Below, piece after piece: positions 19,611-27,065 of a stretch of 64,000 nt of DNA (within the stretch, counting starts at the first letter, position 1; every line of letters begins with the position of its first letter). The position numbers and the translations under genes were made by a program. Source of the DNA: CAWGYT01 sp963826795 (GTDB lineage Bacteria > Planctomycetota > Planctomycetia > Pirellulales > Pirellulaceae); contig CAWGYT010000018.1 in NCBI GenBank assembly GCA_963826795.1, positions 124,001-188,000 on the forward strand. Direction: 5' to 3'. The notes beneath the pieces were generated by a model that was not told the origin of the DNA, ran no database searches, and was given only the letters and a program-made list of their open reading frames with translations.

Positions 19611-20262
19611 AGTCTCGCACCTCCGCCGTCACGAGTATCGCTTGGGCCAGCAGAACGTCGAGCAACACGATGCCCAACGCGCCGTATGGCCACCACCAGG
19701 GAAGGAATTGCATCAGAAACACGAGCGTGGCCCCGCCAACCAGCGGGAGCAGCCGCGTTCCAAACCAGCGGGCCGGTCGAAGTCCGCTGAGAAATGCCGC
19801 CAAATAGACGGCCGTCAACGAAAGCCACGCTTGCCAGGCCGTCGACGTCATTCCCCACCGAAACGGCGACGCGTGGTGACCCGGCAGCCACGCCCAGACT
19901 GCATAAATCAGCAACGTCAATCCGCTCATCACGAGATAGATGCCCAGCCCGAATCCTAACTTCACGGCCAGGACCTGCCCGCGCTCGATCGGCAATTGCA
20001 GCAAGAGCTGGCTTGTGTTCCGCCCCAGATCCCAATGCGTCTGACGAGCCGCCAAGCTCAGCAAGAACGCAAGCGAAATGGTCACGAACGGAAAGCCGAA
20101 GTCAAACGACGCGAAGGGCACCGGGACTGAGAATCGTGCCGACTCATAGCCTGGCAGGACCGTCCCCGTCAGGCCCAGCAGGGAGTAAACGTAAGCGGCC
20201 AGCGCAAGCGCGACCAGCGGCAGGCTCTCACGCAACTCCTTCTCGAACAACGCTCTGTACAT
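19603..20262 (-). CDS. ABC-2-type transporter permease
   Basis: 219 residues with about six hydrophobic segments (for example LVALALAAYVYSLLGL, FVTISLAFLLSLAA, LGFGLGIYLVMSGLTLLIYA) and an N-terminal FEKELRESLP, typical of ABC-2 permeases that start with a short amphipathic helix. The SQLLLQLPIERGQVLAVKLG stretch is the usual coupling region of this class. Overlaps the ATPase gene upstream by 35 bases and the zinc-ribbon protein downstream by 8. Together they would form a small exporter or a membrane-stress transporter; the substrate is unknown. Confidence 0.8.
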   Translation of the reverse strand: MYRALFEKELRESLPLVALALAAYVYSLLGLTGTVLPGYESARFSVPVPFASFDFGFPFVTISLAFLLSLAARQTHWDLGRNTSQLLLQLPIERGQVLAVKLGFGLGIYLVMSGLTLLIYAVWAWLPGHHASPFRWGMTSTAWQAWLSLTAVYLAAFLSGLRPARWFGTRLLPLVGGATLVFLMQFLPWWWPYGALGIVLLDVLLAQAILVTAEVRDYA

Positions 20263-21178
20263 GCGTTGGCTCCCACGTAAAGTTCGGCAGCGGGCGCTCC
20301 GGCCCCCGCGTGTACTCGATAAACGCGTCTTCCAGATTCAGTTGGACCACGTCCAACGACGTCGGCTCGAGCGACTCGGCCAACTTCCGATGGGCCTCCG
20401 TGTAATTCACGACAACCCATTCCAATTGATTCCCGACCTGTCGACTGCTGACCAAACCCTGAAACGGCTCGACCACCGGCCGATGGTCCGCAAACGTCAA
20501 CACCAGCTTGCGAATCGACTCCCGAAAATAGTCCGTCGGACAATCCACTCGCAAAACCCCGTCGACCATGATCCCGATCCGATCTGCCACCCGCTCCACA
20601 TCACTGAGAATGTGCGAGCTAAACAGGATCGTCCGTCCCTCGCGCTGGATCAAATGAATCAAGGACTCCAGGAAATCACGACGGACGACGGTGTCGAGTC
20701 CGAGCGTGGGATCATCCAGGATCAGGAGCTCCGGATCCGGCGCAATCGCGATCGCCAAAGAAAGTTGGGCCCGCTGACCATTCGACAGACGCCGAATCCT
20801 CGCGCTGCGCGCCAATTGAAAGTGATCGAGCACCTGATCCAAGAGCGGTTCATTCCAACGGGCGTAAAACGCGCGTACAAAACGCACCAGCTGCTGGACG
20901 GTCATGCCGGTGTAGAGCGGATGTCCTTCGGCCAAGTAGGCGATCCGCGCCTTATCCGATGGCGTCAGCTCCCTCAACGATTGCCCCAACAAACGCACTT
21001 GCCCAGCACTCGGCTGGACCATCCCGGTCAACATCTTGATGGTCGTCGATTTGCCGGCCCCGTTCCGGCCCAGCAAACCGTACACACAACCCGACGGCAC
21101 GTTCAGATCGACCGTGTCGACGACGCAGCGATCGCCATAGTATTTCGTGAGCCGTTCCGTCTGGATCGCGTCGGACAT
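20228..21178 (-). CDS. ABC transporter ATP-binding protein
   Basis: 316 residues. Walker A GRNGAGKST near residue 37, Q-loop region AYLAEGHPLY, signature RLSNGQRAQLSLAIA (SNGQ rather than SGGQ), Walker B LLILDDPTLGLD and H-loop ILFSSHILSDVERVADR. About 90 C-terminal residues follow the ATPase, as in YtrB/CcmA-like exporters of the DrrA type. The gene begins 3 bases after the GntR gene and overlaps the permease, so all are one operon. ATP hydrolysis energises the permease encoded next. Confidence 0.92.
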   Translation of the reverse strand: MSDAIQTERLTKYYGDRCVVDTVDLNVPSGCVYGLLGRNGAGKSTTIKMLTGMVQPSAGQVRLLGQSLRELTPSDKARIAYLAEGHPLYTGMTVQQLVRFVRAFYARWNEPLLDQVLDHFQLARSARIRRLSNGQRAQLSLAIAIAPDPELLILDDPTLGLDTVVRRDFLESLIHLIQREGRTILFSSHILSDVERVADRIGIMVDGVLRVDCPTDYFRESIRKLVLTFADHRPVVEPFQGLVSSRQVGNQLEWVVVNYTEAHRKLAESLEPTSLDVVQLNLEDAFIEYTRGPERPLPNFTWEPTHVQSVVREGVA

Positions 21179-21181
21179 GAT

Positions 21182-21586
21182 TCACCTCTTCGGGGGCTCG
21201 TCCCCCGCCCACTGAAACTGGGGAATTCGGTCGGCCACGAGTTCTCGGATCTCTTGCGCCGTGAAACCCAAATGCACCGCCTCGGTCAAGAAACTGTCCA
21301 AACCCGCCAACAGACGCTCGCGGCGAACGCGTTTGGTCAGCTCCGCCTTCGGCTCGGCCACAAAGACGCCCATCCCGGGACGCGTGTTCAAAACGCCCTC
21401 CCGCTCCAGCTCGGTATAGACGCGCGCAATCGTGTTGGGGTTGACCACGAGCGACTTGGAGAGCTGCCGTACCGAGGGCAACCGCTGGCCGGCACTTAGC
21501 CGCCCCCGCGCGGAGGCCTCGCGTATCTGCTCCATCAGCTGACGATAAATCGGCTGACGACTGCCGGAATCAATTTGGAACTGCAT
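21182..21586 (-). CDS. GntR-family repressor, YtrA subfamily
   Basis: 134-residue regulator. The N-terminal winged helix begins QFQIDSGSRQPIYRQLMEQI and includes LPSVRQLSKSLVVNPNTIAR and YTELEREGVLNTRPGMGVFV, textbook GntR DNA-binding sequence. The short C-terminal dimerisation tail of about 60 residues places it in the YtrA branch, which controls linked ABC transporters. ATG 21586 is preferred over the long upstream open frame to 22141 because homology starts there and GTGAGGG precedes it by about 7 nt. The ABC ATPase follows 3 bases later. A palindrome overlapping the promoter just upstream is a likely operator. Confidence 0.92.
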   Translation of the reverse strand: MQFQIDSGSRQPIYRQLMEQIREASARGRLSAGQRLPSVRQLSKSLVVNPNTIARVYTELEREGVLNTRPGMGVFVAEPKAELTKRVRRERLLAGLDSFLTEAVHLGFTAQEIRELVADRIPQFQWAGDEPPKR

Positions 21587-21600
21587 CGCAACCCTCACTT

Positions 21601-21636
21601 CCGTATTAGCATTACTAGTACGGATAGGACTGTCAA
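21601..21636 (-). promoter_or_regulatory. Promoter with palindromic operator for the GntR/ABC operon
   Basis: On the minus strand a perfect TTGACA -35 box lies at 21636-21631. About 16-17 bases on, the -10 region (weak, around AATGCT/TAATGC) falls inside a near-perfect inverted repeat on the plus strand: CCGTATTAG (21601-21609), spacer CATTA, CTAGTACGG (21615-21623), 8 of 9 positions pairing. The palindrome ends 15 bases before the regulator's ATG. The position suits autorepression by the YtrA-type regulator. Confidence 0.65.
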
Positions 21637-21696
21637 GAGCAGGGCGCGCAACGGGGGAAGCGAGCGGTCGCGAGTTTTCCGGCGCTCGGGAAGGTC

Positions 21697-21850
21697 CGCC
21701 CCTCATCCGGCCTGCGGCCACCTTCTCCCGCGAGGGGAGAAGGGACGGACCTCCGCGAACGGGAGAAAGGACGAGGTGTGTCGTCACCTCTCCCGAGTCC
21801 GGGAGAGGTCGCCGCGGCACCCGCTTGCGGATGCCGCGGCGGGTGAGGGA
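21697..21850. repeat. Single copy of hairpin-rich dispersed repeat
   Basis: Starts CCCCTCATCCGGCCTGCGG, has a CCTTCTCCC...GGGGAGAAGG hairpin, then CACCTCTCCC...GGGAGAGGTC, a GCGGCACCCGC/GCGGGTG part and GGGTGAGGGA. The same pieces in the same order form the tandem array at 30.0-31.2 kb and another single copy at 28.5 kb. It lies in the divergent gap between the GntR gene and the next plus-strand gene. Confidence 0.8.
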
Positions 21851-22025
21851 GGTCGGCGCGGCAGGCAGGGTCGCAACGCGCCGAGGACGAGCCTTGGACA
21901 CCGCACCAATTGGTCGAAACTGGAGAATCCTGCAAAGTTCCACGCAACCGGCGGCGACGATTCCGCGATGATGGATAGGGATCGATTCCGAGCCGAGCGA
22001 CAACCGCCCACAAGGAGCATGAGGA

Positions 22026-23075
22026 ATGTCCGACAACAACAAGTGCAGCGCCGGTTTACTGAACGCATCGCAGGATACGGTGGCGCTCGCTTTCGAACTG
22101 GCGGGAGGCACCTTGGACAAGTCGCCCGCGACGATTCGCAAGATTCTGGAGGACCCGGCAGTCTGGAAGGAGATTGAAAAGACACTTCAGGCGGAAGGCA
22201 AGAAACTGGCCAACCAGCAACTGGCGGGCAAGCCGGTGACCCAGTCGGACGCGTTGCAGATGGGCAAGGCCGTCGCCCTTTCGGCGGGCAAAGCCGCCCA
22301 GAAGTCGGCCGAGTCACAGATCAAGAAATCAACTGAATACACGCGTCTCCAAGCGCAGCTGAAGCAATTGGAATGCTCCTACAAGAAGTCGCCGATCGGA
22401 GTCTTTGTGGACGAGAACAAAGCGTGGCTGATCGTCGTCGCGGCCGGGGTCGTCGCCGGTGGGGCGACCGCGCTGTATGTGATCAAAGATGGCGACTTCG
22501 TCGCGGAAAAGGCCACCCTGCTGGCCAATTCGGCGCTTCGCTTCAAGGTGCTCGGCAAGCTGGAAGTCGGCGGGAAAGACATCAAGTTCAAACCGTCGGA
22601 GCGGCAAGTGGCAGCCACGGCGTTCGCGAACGTCAAATTCGAGAAGATCTCGGCCAAGTTTGAAGGTAGCGTGGCATTCAAAGAGGACAAATTGGTTGCC
22701 GCTGGAGGCCGCGGCGAAGTCGTGGCCAAAGTCGCCAAGGGATTAACCGCGAAGGCCTACGCCGGGGCGGGTTACCAGCAACCGGGGCAGGCGTACCAAC
22801 CCTCGCTGCGCTACGACGTCGGCCTGGGGCTCGATTACAAGCCGGGTTCCGGCATCAGCGTCACCGCACTGGCCTTTGCCATGCAGGACCCGACCCAGCG
22901 GAAAGTCGGTGGCTCGGGCAGCGTCAATCTGCGTGTCGTCGGCAAGAAGGCCACGGATCCGTCGCTCTCGATCAATGCGACTGGGGCGGGCAATCAATAC
23001 CAGCGATTCGGACCCACCGGACCACAATCCGGCTCGGAATTCCAGTTCAAGCTGGGCCTGACGGCCAATTTCTAG
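22026..23075 (+). CDS. Membrane-anchored hypothetical protein with beta-rich C-terminus
   Basis: 349 residues, not recognised. Residues 1-120 are helical and lysine/glutamine-rich (for example WKEIEKTLQAEGKKLANQQL). One membrane segment follows near 133-155 (WLIVVAAGVVAGGATALYVI). The remaining ~190 residues are alternating-pattern beta strands such as LRYDVGLGLDYKPGSGISVT and SVNLRVVGKKAT, and the protein ends FKLGLTANF, a terminal phenylalanine like that of outer-membrane beta proteins. No signal peptide precedes the helical part. Strong ribosome site (AGGAG and GAGGA) before ATG 22026. Transcribed divergently from the GntR/ABC operon. Function unknown. Confidence 0.75.
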   Translation: MSDNNKCSAGLLNASQDTVALAFELAGGTLDKSPATIRKILEDPAVWKEIEKTLQAEGKKLANQQLAGKPVTQSDALQMGKAVALSAGKAAQKSAESQIKKSTEYTRLQAQLKQLECSYKKSPIGVFVDENKAWLIVVAAGVVAGGATALYVIKDGDFVAEKATLLANSALRFKVLGKLEVGGKDIKFKPSERQVAATAFANVKFEKISAKFEGSVAFKEDKLVAAGGRGEVVAKVAKGLTAKAYAGAGYQQPGQAYQPSLRYDVGLGLDYKPGSGISVTALAFAMQDPTQRKVGGSGSVNLRVVGKKATDPSLSINATGAGNQYQRFGPTGPQSGSEFQFKLGLTANF

Positions 23076-23281
23076 GTCGGATTGCATCATCCTCAGGCCA
23101 TCCGTTGACCGGGACAGCCGTAATCGAGAGGAGGAGGCCATGACGAGAGGGCAAGGCTCCCGTCCTCGTTTCGCCTGACGATCGTTTTCTTTCGCGCACG
23201 AGAAAGTACGATGACCGTTCAAGAGCGATGCCCAGCCATCGCAGTTCCTCGCACTGGTCGCTCGAAACGAAGGAGTTCACG

Positions 23282-24403
23282 ATGCTTCGCTCACGACGTC
23301 ATACCGGCTTCACGGCCATGGAACTGATCATCGTCATCGCCATCATCGCCATCTTGATTGCGCTTTTGCTGCCGGCCATCCAGGCGGCCCGCGAAGCGGC
23401 GCACCGCGCACAATGCATCAACAATACGAAGCAACTGAACCTGGCGATCGTCAATCACGAATCCGTCGTGGGACGGTTTCCTCAGTGCAATTCGGCACCG
23501 TTGGCCGAAGAGGATCGGAGCAATCTCGGACGCGTGGTCCCGGGCAACCACTCGGACGAGTTCTACCAACTCGACGACAAGTTCAATCGAAACAATGACG
23601 GTTACAGTTGGCTGGTCAAGATTCTGCCTTACTTGGAGGAAATCTCGCTCTACGACGGGATCGCAAAAAGCAGCCAGCAATTCACAAGAACGGCCTTCGA
23701 CCCCGCGGTCGCGGCCGTTCCAGGAGAGATCACGACTCATTACTCGACGACGCAAGTCGCGCTCCTCCTTTGCCCGTCCTTTGGCGGAGACATCATCGCC
23801 CAGGATCCCAACAATTATCAACTCGCACCGCAGGGCGAGGCTCGGCCAGAAATCGCCGGGGGCAACTATGTCGCGTTTGCGGCAGCCACGCGTGGCGTCC
23901 GGCAACCGGGTTATGTGGACGATCTCGATCCAAAGCTCGGGGGCGTCATCAACTCGAAAGGCTCCCGCATCCGTGAAATCACCGACGGAACGTCACGGAC
24001 CCTCATGATTTGTGAAACGCGACAAGAAAAGTTCTCGTCGTGGTACTCGGGGCAATCCACGTGGGTCCTCGGTTTCCACCCCGATCAGGCCCCGGAGATT
24101 GTCGACCAAGCCGACGGGGCCCCGGGAATTGCTCGCAATGGCAACCCCGAAAATACGCCAGCGATCAACGCGGGCCGGTTTCTCAAAGACCGACGCAACG
24201 CGCACCGACAAGGTGCGTCCTGGTACGCGGAGGACTTGGCAGGCGGCGAGCGTGATTGGGGTCCCAGCAGCGATCACGCCGGAGATGTCGTCGTCCACGG
24301 CTATGCCGACGGACATGTCGAAGTGCTCACGTCGGCAATCGATCCGACGCTCTATTTCCGCCGCATCACACGCGCCGGCAACGAGCCCGCGCGGGCTCGA
24401 TGA
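23282..24403 (+). CDS. DUF1559 pseudopilin-like protein
   Basis: 373 residues. The type IV pilin-like leader RHTGFTAMELIIVIAIIAIL is cleaved by prepilin peptidase before F, and the hydrophobic helix continues to LLLPAIQAAREAAHRAQCINN, the planctomycete DUF1559/SBP_bac_10-type signature. The C-terminal SDHAGDVVVHGYADGHVEVL is the family's H-x-G...DG box. ATG 23282 is selected because AAGGAG lies 8 bases upstream and the leader starts there. These proteins are present in dozens to hundreds of copies in planctomycetes; individual roles are mostly unknown. A perfect hairpin follows its stop. Confidence 0.92.
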   Translation: MLRSRRHTGFTAMELIIVIAIIAILIALLLPAIQAAREAAHRAQCINNTKQLNLAIVNHESVVGRFPQCNSAPLAEEDRSNLGRVVPGNHSDEFYQLDDKFNRNNDGYSWLVKILPYLEEISLYDGIAKSSQQFTRTAFDPAVAAVPGEITTHYSTTQVALLLCPSFGGDIIAQDPNNYQLAPQGEARPEIAGGNYVAFAAATRGVRQPGYVDDLDPKLGGVINSKGSRIREITDGTSRTLMICETRQEKFSSWYSGQSTWVLGFHPDQAPEIVDQADGAPGIARNGNPENTPAINAGRFLKDRRNAHRQGASWYAEDLAGGERDWGPSSDHAGDVVVHGYADGHVEVLTSAIDPTLYFRRITRAGNEPARAR

Positions 24404-24463
24404 GATTCGACGGCGAAGTCCGGGCCGCGAAAGGGCGATCGGGGCGATGATGCGTCGAGTGAT

Positions 24464-24510
24464 CGGGAGGGCGATTTCGGGAGGGCGAGGCTCCCGAAAT
24501 CGCCCTCCCG
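24464..24510. terminator. 20-bp perfect hairpin, GGGAGGGCG family
   Basis: Arms 24464-24483 and 24491-24510 pair without mismatch (CGGGAGGGCGATTTCGGGAG on the left) around a 7-base loop. No T-tract follows, so it may be a repeat element or a rho-independent-like terminator for the DUF1559 gene. A related hairpin lies at 52089-52122. Confidence 0.65.
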
Positions 24511-24550
24511 AAATCCGAAATCTCCCTCTCGAAATCACCGGAGCCCCCTG

Positions 24551-24955
24551 ATGGACGAGTCTGAGTTGATTGACGCCTTCCTGGGCGGATCGCCCCACGC
24601 CGTGGTCGGTGCTTCAAATGACCGGTCGAAGTACGGCAACAAGGTCTTGCGGGCCTACCGACAAAACAAGATGCCCGTGTTCGCGGTGAATCCGCATGTG
24701 AGACAGGTCGAGGGCCAGGATGCGTTTCCGGATCTCGCCTCGCTGCCAGAAAAGGTGCATGGGATCTCGGTGATCGTGCCGCCGGCCGTCACGCTGGGAA
24801 TCATCGAACAGGCGGCTGAGCTGGGTATCCGACACATTTGGCTGCAACCCGGTGCCGAGAGCCCTGACGTCCTGGCGAGGGCCGCGGAGCTTGGCATCGA
24901 GCCGATCGCGGAGGGTCCCTGCCTGCTGGTCGCGCTCCGATTCCGAGAGGCCTAG
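24551..24955 (+). CDS. CoA-binding protein (YccU-like)
   Basis: 134-residue single-domain Rossmann protein of the CoA_binding_2 family. Seen: HAVVGASNDRSKYGNKVLR (nucleotide loop), VFAVNPHV, SVIVPPAVTLGIIEQAAELG, HIWLQPGAES and a final IAEGPCLLVALRF. Family members are small cytosolic proteins whose physiological role is poorly defined. The TAG stop (24953-24955) is contributed by the terminal repeat of an inserted palindromic element starting at 24952, so the original C-terminus may have been slightly different. Confidence 0.88.
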   Translation: MDESELIDAFLGGSPHAVVGASNDRSKYGNKVLRAYRQNKMPVFAVNPHVRQVEGQDAFPDLASLPEKVHGISVIVPPAVTLGIIEQAAELGIRHIWLQPGAESPDVLARAAELGIEPIAEGPCLLVALRFREA

Positions 24956-25087
24956 TGCTTTGTCACAGCTGAAATTGAGGGTTGGGTGGCCGGGGTCGAA
25001 CGAAGTGAGCCCCCGGAAAATTGCGGTCTGGGGGCTCACTTCGTTCGACCCCAGGCACCCCAAAATCAAGCTGTGACAAAGCACTAG
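24952..25087. mobile_element. 136-bp palindromic MITE-like element
   Basis: The ends are a 19-bp perfect inverted repeat, CTAGTGCTTTGTCACAGCT at 24952-24970 and its complement ending at 25087. Inside is a second inverted repeat built on GGGGTCGAACGAAGTGAGCC and its complement. No coding capacity. It is shaped like a miniature inverted-repeat element mobilised in trans. A related right end (AAGCTGTGACACCGCACTAG) occurs at 26276-26295. Confidence 0.8.
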
Positions 25088-25118
25088 CGGCAGGCTCCAA
25101 GCCGTCTTGCAATTCCAT

Positions 25119-25166
25119 GCCCGCATGCCCGCATGCCCGCATGCCCTCGTGCCCTCGTGCCCTCGG
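25119..25166. repeat. 8-bp tandem repeat
   Basis: Six consecutive 8-mers: three GCCCGCAT, two GCCCTCGT, one GCCCTCGG, immediately after the palindromic element and before the stop of the minus-strand NAD(P)-binding gene. Confidence 0.75.
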
Positions 25167-25190
25167 AGGCGAGAGTTCCCGGCGAGCTCC

Positions 25191-26156
25191 TCAATCCACC
25201 TGATCCGCATCCCCGCGTTCCGTCGCCACCAGAGCCCGGCGGATCGCTTCGGCGATGCCGACCGGCCGCACCGAAAACACGCTCAGCGCCCCCGGATCAC
25301 GAACGACGGTGGGATTCCGCAGCCCTTCCACAAGATGCCGCCCGACTTCGGCGGTTGCCGGCGTGACCAGGCCCAGCCAAAGGCTGGACAGGTACGGGGT
25401 CAACAGCGGCACGGAGATCAGCCATCGCCGCAGGCCCCGCTGGCGGGCATATTCGCGAATCAGACTCCCGTAGGTCACCACATCGGTCCCCCCAATCTCG
25501 AACACACGACTCTCACCCGGGGGAAGATCCAGAGCCTCCAGCAGGTACGCCAGCACATCGTCAATTGCGATCGGCTGGGTCGGCGTGGCCAGCCAGCGGG
25601 GACAGATCATCACGGGGAGGCGGTTCGTGAGCGATCGGATCATATCGAAAGACAGGCTCCCGGCGCCGACCACGACCGAGGCTCGAAATTCGATGGTTTC
25701 GACGCCCGAATCCCGGAGAATTCGTCCGACCTCCTGGCGACTCCGCAGATGTTCCGAGAGTTTGCCGTCGGCGTCGTTCCCGAGCCCGCCCATGTAGATG
25801 ATGCGGCGAATCCTCGCGTCCCGCGCGGCCTGGGCGAAATTCTGGGCCGCCTTGCGATCGCCCGCCGCAAAGTCGCGCGAAGACGCCATCAAGTGCACCA
25901 GATAGTAAGCCGTGTGGACGCCCGCGAGGGCCGGGACGAGCGACTCGGGCTGGAGCACATCGCCGGTCACCACCTCGGCCGATCCGGCCGTCGGCCGACG
26001 AAAACGGGTTGCGTCGCGGACCAGACACCGCACGCGCCACGGCCGCTGCTCCAAGCGAGGGACGAGACGATTTCCGATGTACCCCGTCGCGCCAGTCACC
26101 AATACCAAGGGCTTCGGTTCCCCCTCCGTGGTGACATGATCCCCGTGTTCCGACAT
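25191..26156 (-). CDS. NAD(P)H-binding atypical SDR protein
   Basis: 321 residues. Rossmann loop VLVTGATGYIGNRLVPRL near residue 17; GDVLQPESLVPALAGVHTAYYLVH and RIIYMGGLG are typical of atypical SDRs (NmrA/complex I NDUFA9-like). Larger planctomycete relatives fuse this domain to a DUF2867 lipid-binding-like domain; here only about 60 residues follow the SDR fold, so the fusion partner is absent. The C-terminus is flanked by an 8-bp tandem repeat and a MITE-like element, leaving truncation possible. The DUF1990 gene starts about 200 bases beyond its 5' end in the opposite direction. Substrate unknown. Confidence 0.82.
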   Translation of the reverse strand: MSEHGDHVTTEGEPKPLVLVTGATGYIGNRLVPRLEQRPWRVRCLVRDATRFRRPTAGSAEVVTGDVLQPESLVPALAGVHTAYYLVHLMASSRDFAAGDRKAAQNFAQAARDARIRRIIYMGGLGNDADGKLSEHLRSRQEVGRILRDSGVETIEFRASVVVGAGSLSFDMIRSLTNRLPVMICPRWLATPTQPIAIDDVLAYLLEALDLPPGESRVFEIGGTDVVTYGSLIREYARQRGLRRWLISVPLLTPYLSSLWLGLVTPATAEVGRHLVEGLRNPTVVRDPGALSVFSVRPVGIAEAIRRALVATERGDADQVD

Positions 26157-26184
26157 CGGTCCGTCTCTCAGCAGTTAGGGTTGG

Positions 26185-26295
26185 GGAAAGGGGTCAGGTC
26201 CCAAAGGCCGGAACGGCCCTTCGGGTGCTGCGCACTTTTGGGACCGGACCCCTTTCCGCAACGCGCCCCCGTATCAAGCTGTGACACCGCACTAG
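26185..26295. repeat. Palindromic element with GGTCAGGTCCC arms plus a MITE right end
   Basis: Inverted arms GGAAAGGGGTCAGGTCCC (from 26185) and its near complement ending at 26257 enclose a smaller AGGCCGG/GGCCCT hairpin. At 26276-26295 follows a copy of the CTAGTGC-type terminal repeat. It occupies the divergent gap between the NAD(P)-binding gene and the DUF1990 gene. Confidence 0.7.
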
Positions 26296-26352
26296 GCAAA
26301 GCAAGGTCAGACCCTAGAATACCGCTGTGTTTAGCACACGGCGAGGACCCTC

Positions 26353-26964
26353 ATGCTGCTGCTTCGCAAACCCGCTCCCTCGGCAGTGCAGGATTTTCTC
26401 GAGCAGCAACTGCGGCGCGAGTTGACTTACTCGGACGTTGGTGCCACGGCGGGCTCAATCCCCTCGGGATTCGTCTTTGACGAGCGGCGCGTCCGCCTGG
26501 GGAATGGACCGGCCGTATTTGAGGCCGCCCGCGAAGCGATCGCCCGTTGGGATCAATTTCGGATCGGCTGGCTGGAGATTCAGACGTCGGCGTCGGGGAT
26601 CGCGCCGGGAGTCGGCGTCGCCATCCTCGCTCGCTCGCTCGGCTGCTGGTGGCTCAATGCCTGCCGCATTGTCTATGTGATCGATGACGATCAGCCGACA
26701 CTTCGGTACGGATTCGCCTATGGGACGTTACCCGATCACGCCGGTCGGGGTGAAGAGTGTTTTTTGGTGGAGATGGACCAAGCCGGAGAGGTCTGGTATC
26801 AGATTCGGGCCTTCTCGCGCCCCAATCGACTGCTGATGCGAATCGGCTATCCCTACATGCGATACATCCAGAAACGATTCGGCCGCGAGTCGGCCGCCCA
26901 CGTCCAGCAGCGGGTGCGGCAAATGATGACGGGGCCCTCCGCCGCGGCGGCCCCAAATCGCTGA
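26353..26964 (+). CDS. DUF1990 family protein (UPF0548)
   Basis: 203 residues covering the whole DUF1990 domain: LTYSDVGATAGSIPSGFVFD (the family's YPEVGAT...PPGY opening), RVRLGNGPAVFEAAREAIARW, ARSLGCWWLNACRIVYVIDD, RYGFAYGTLPDHAGRGEECF (the GTLPGHPexGEE motif) and a C-terminal PYMRYIQKRFGR. The function of the domain is not established; it is a soluble protein. Placed head-to-head with the NAD(P)-binding gene across a palindromic element. Confidence 0.9.
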   Translation: MLLLRKPAPSAVQDFLEQQLRRELTYSDVGATAGSIPSGFVFDERRVRLGNGPAVFEAAREAIARWDQFRIGWLEIQTSASGIAPGVGVAILARSLGCWWLNACRIVYVIDDDQPTLRYGFAYGTLPDHAGRGEECFLVEMDQAGEVWYQIRAFSRPNRLLMRIGYPYMRYIQKRFGRESAAHVQQRVRQMMTGPSAAAAPNR

Positions 26965-27065
26965 ACGGGCCCGCCGCTTACCCGCCGTCGCCGCATCAAA
27001 CCGGATCACGCCGCAACGCGTGAACTCAGACGGCAAGCTACTCCTCGCGCGGATGCGGATCTCCG

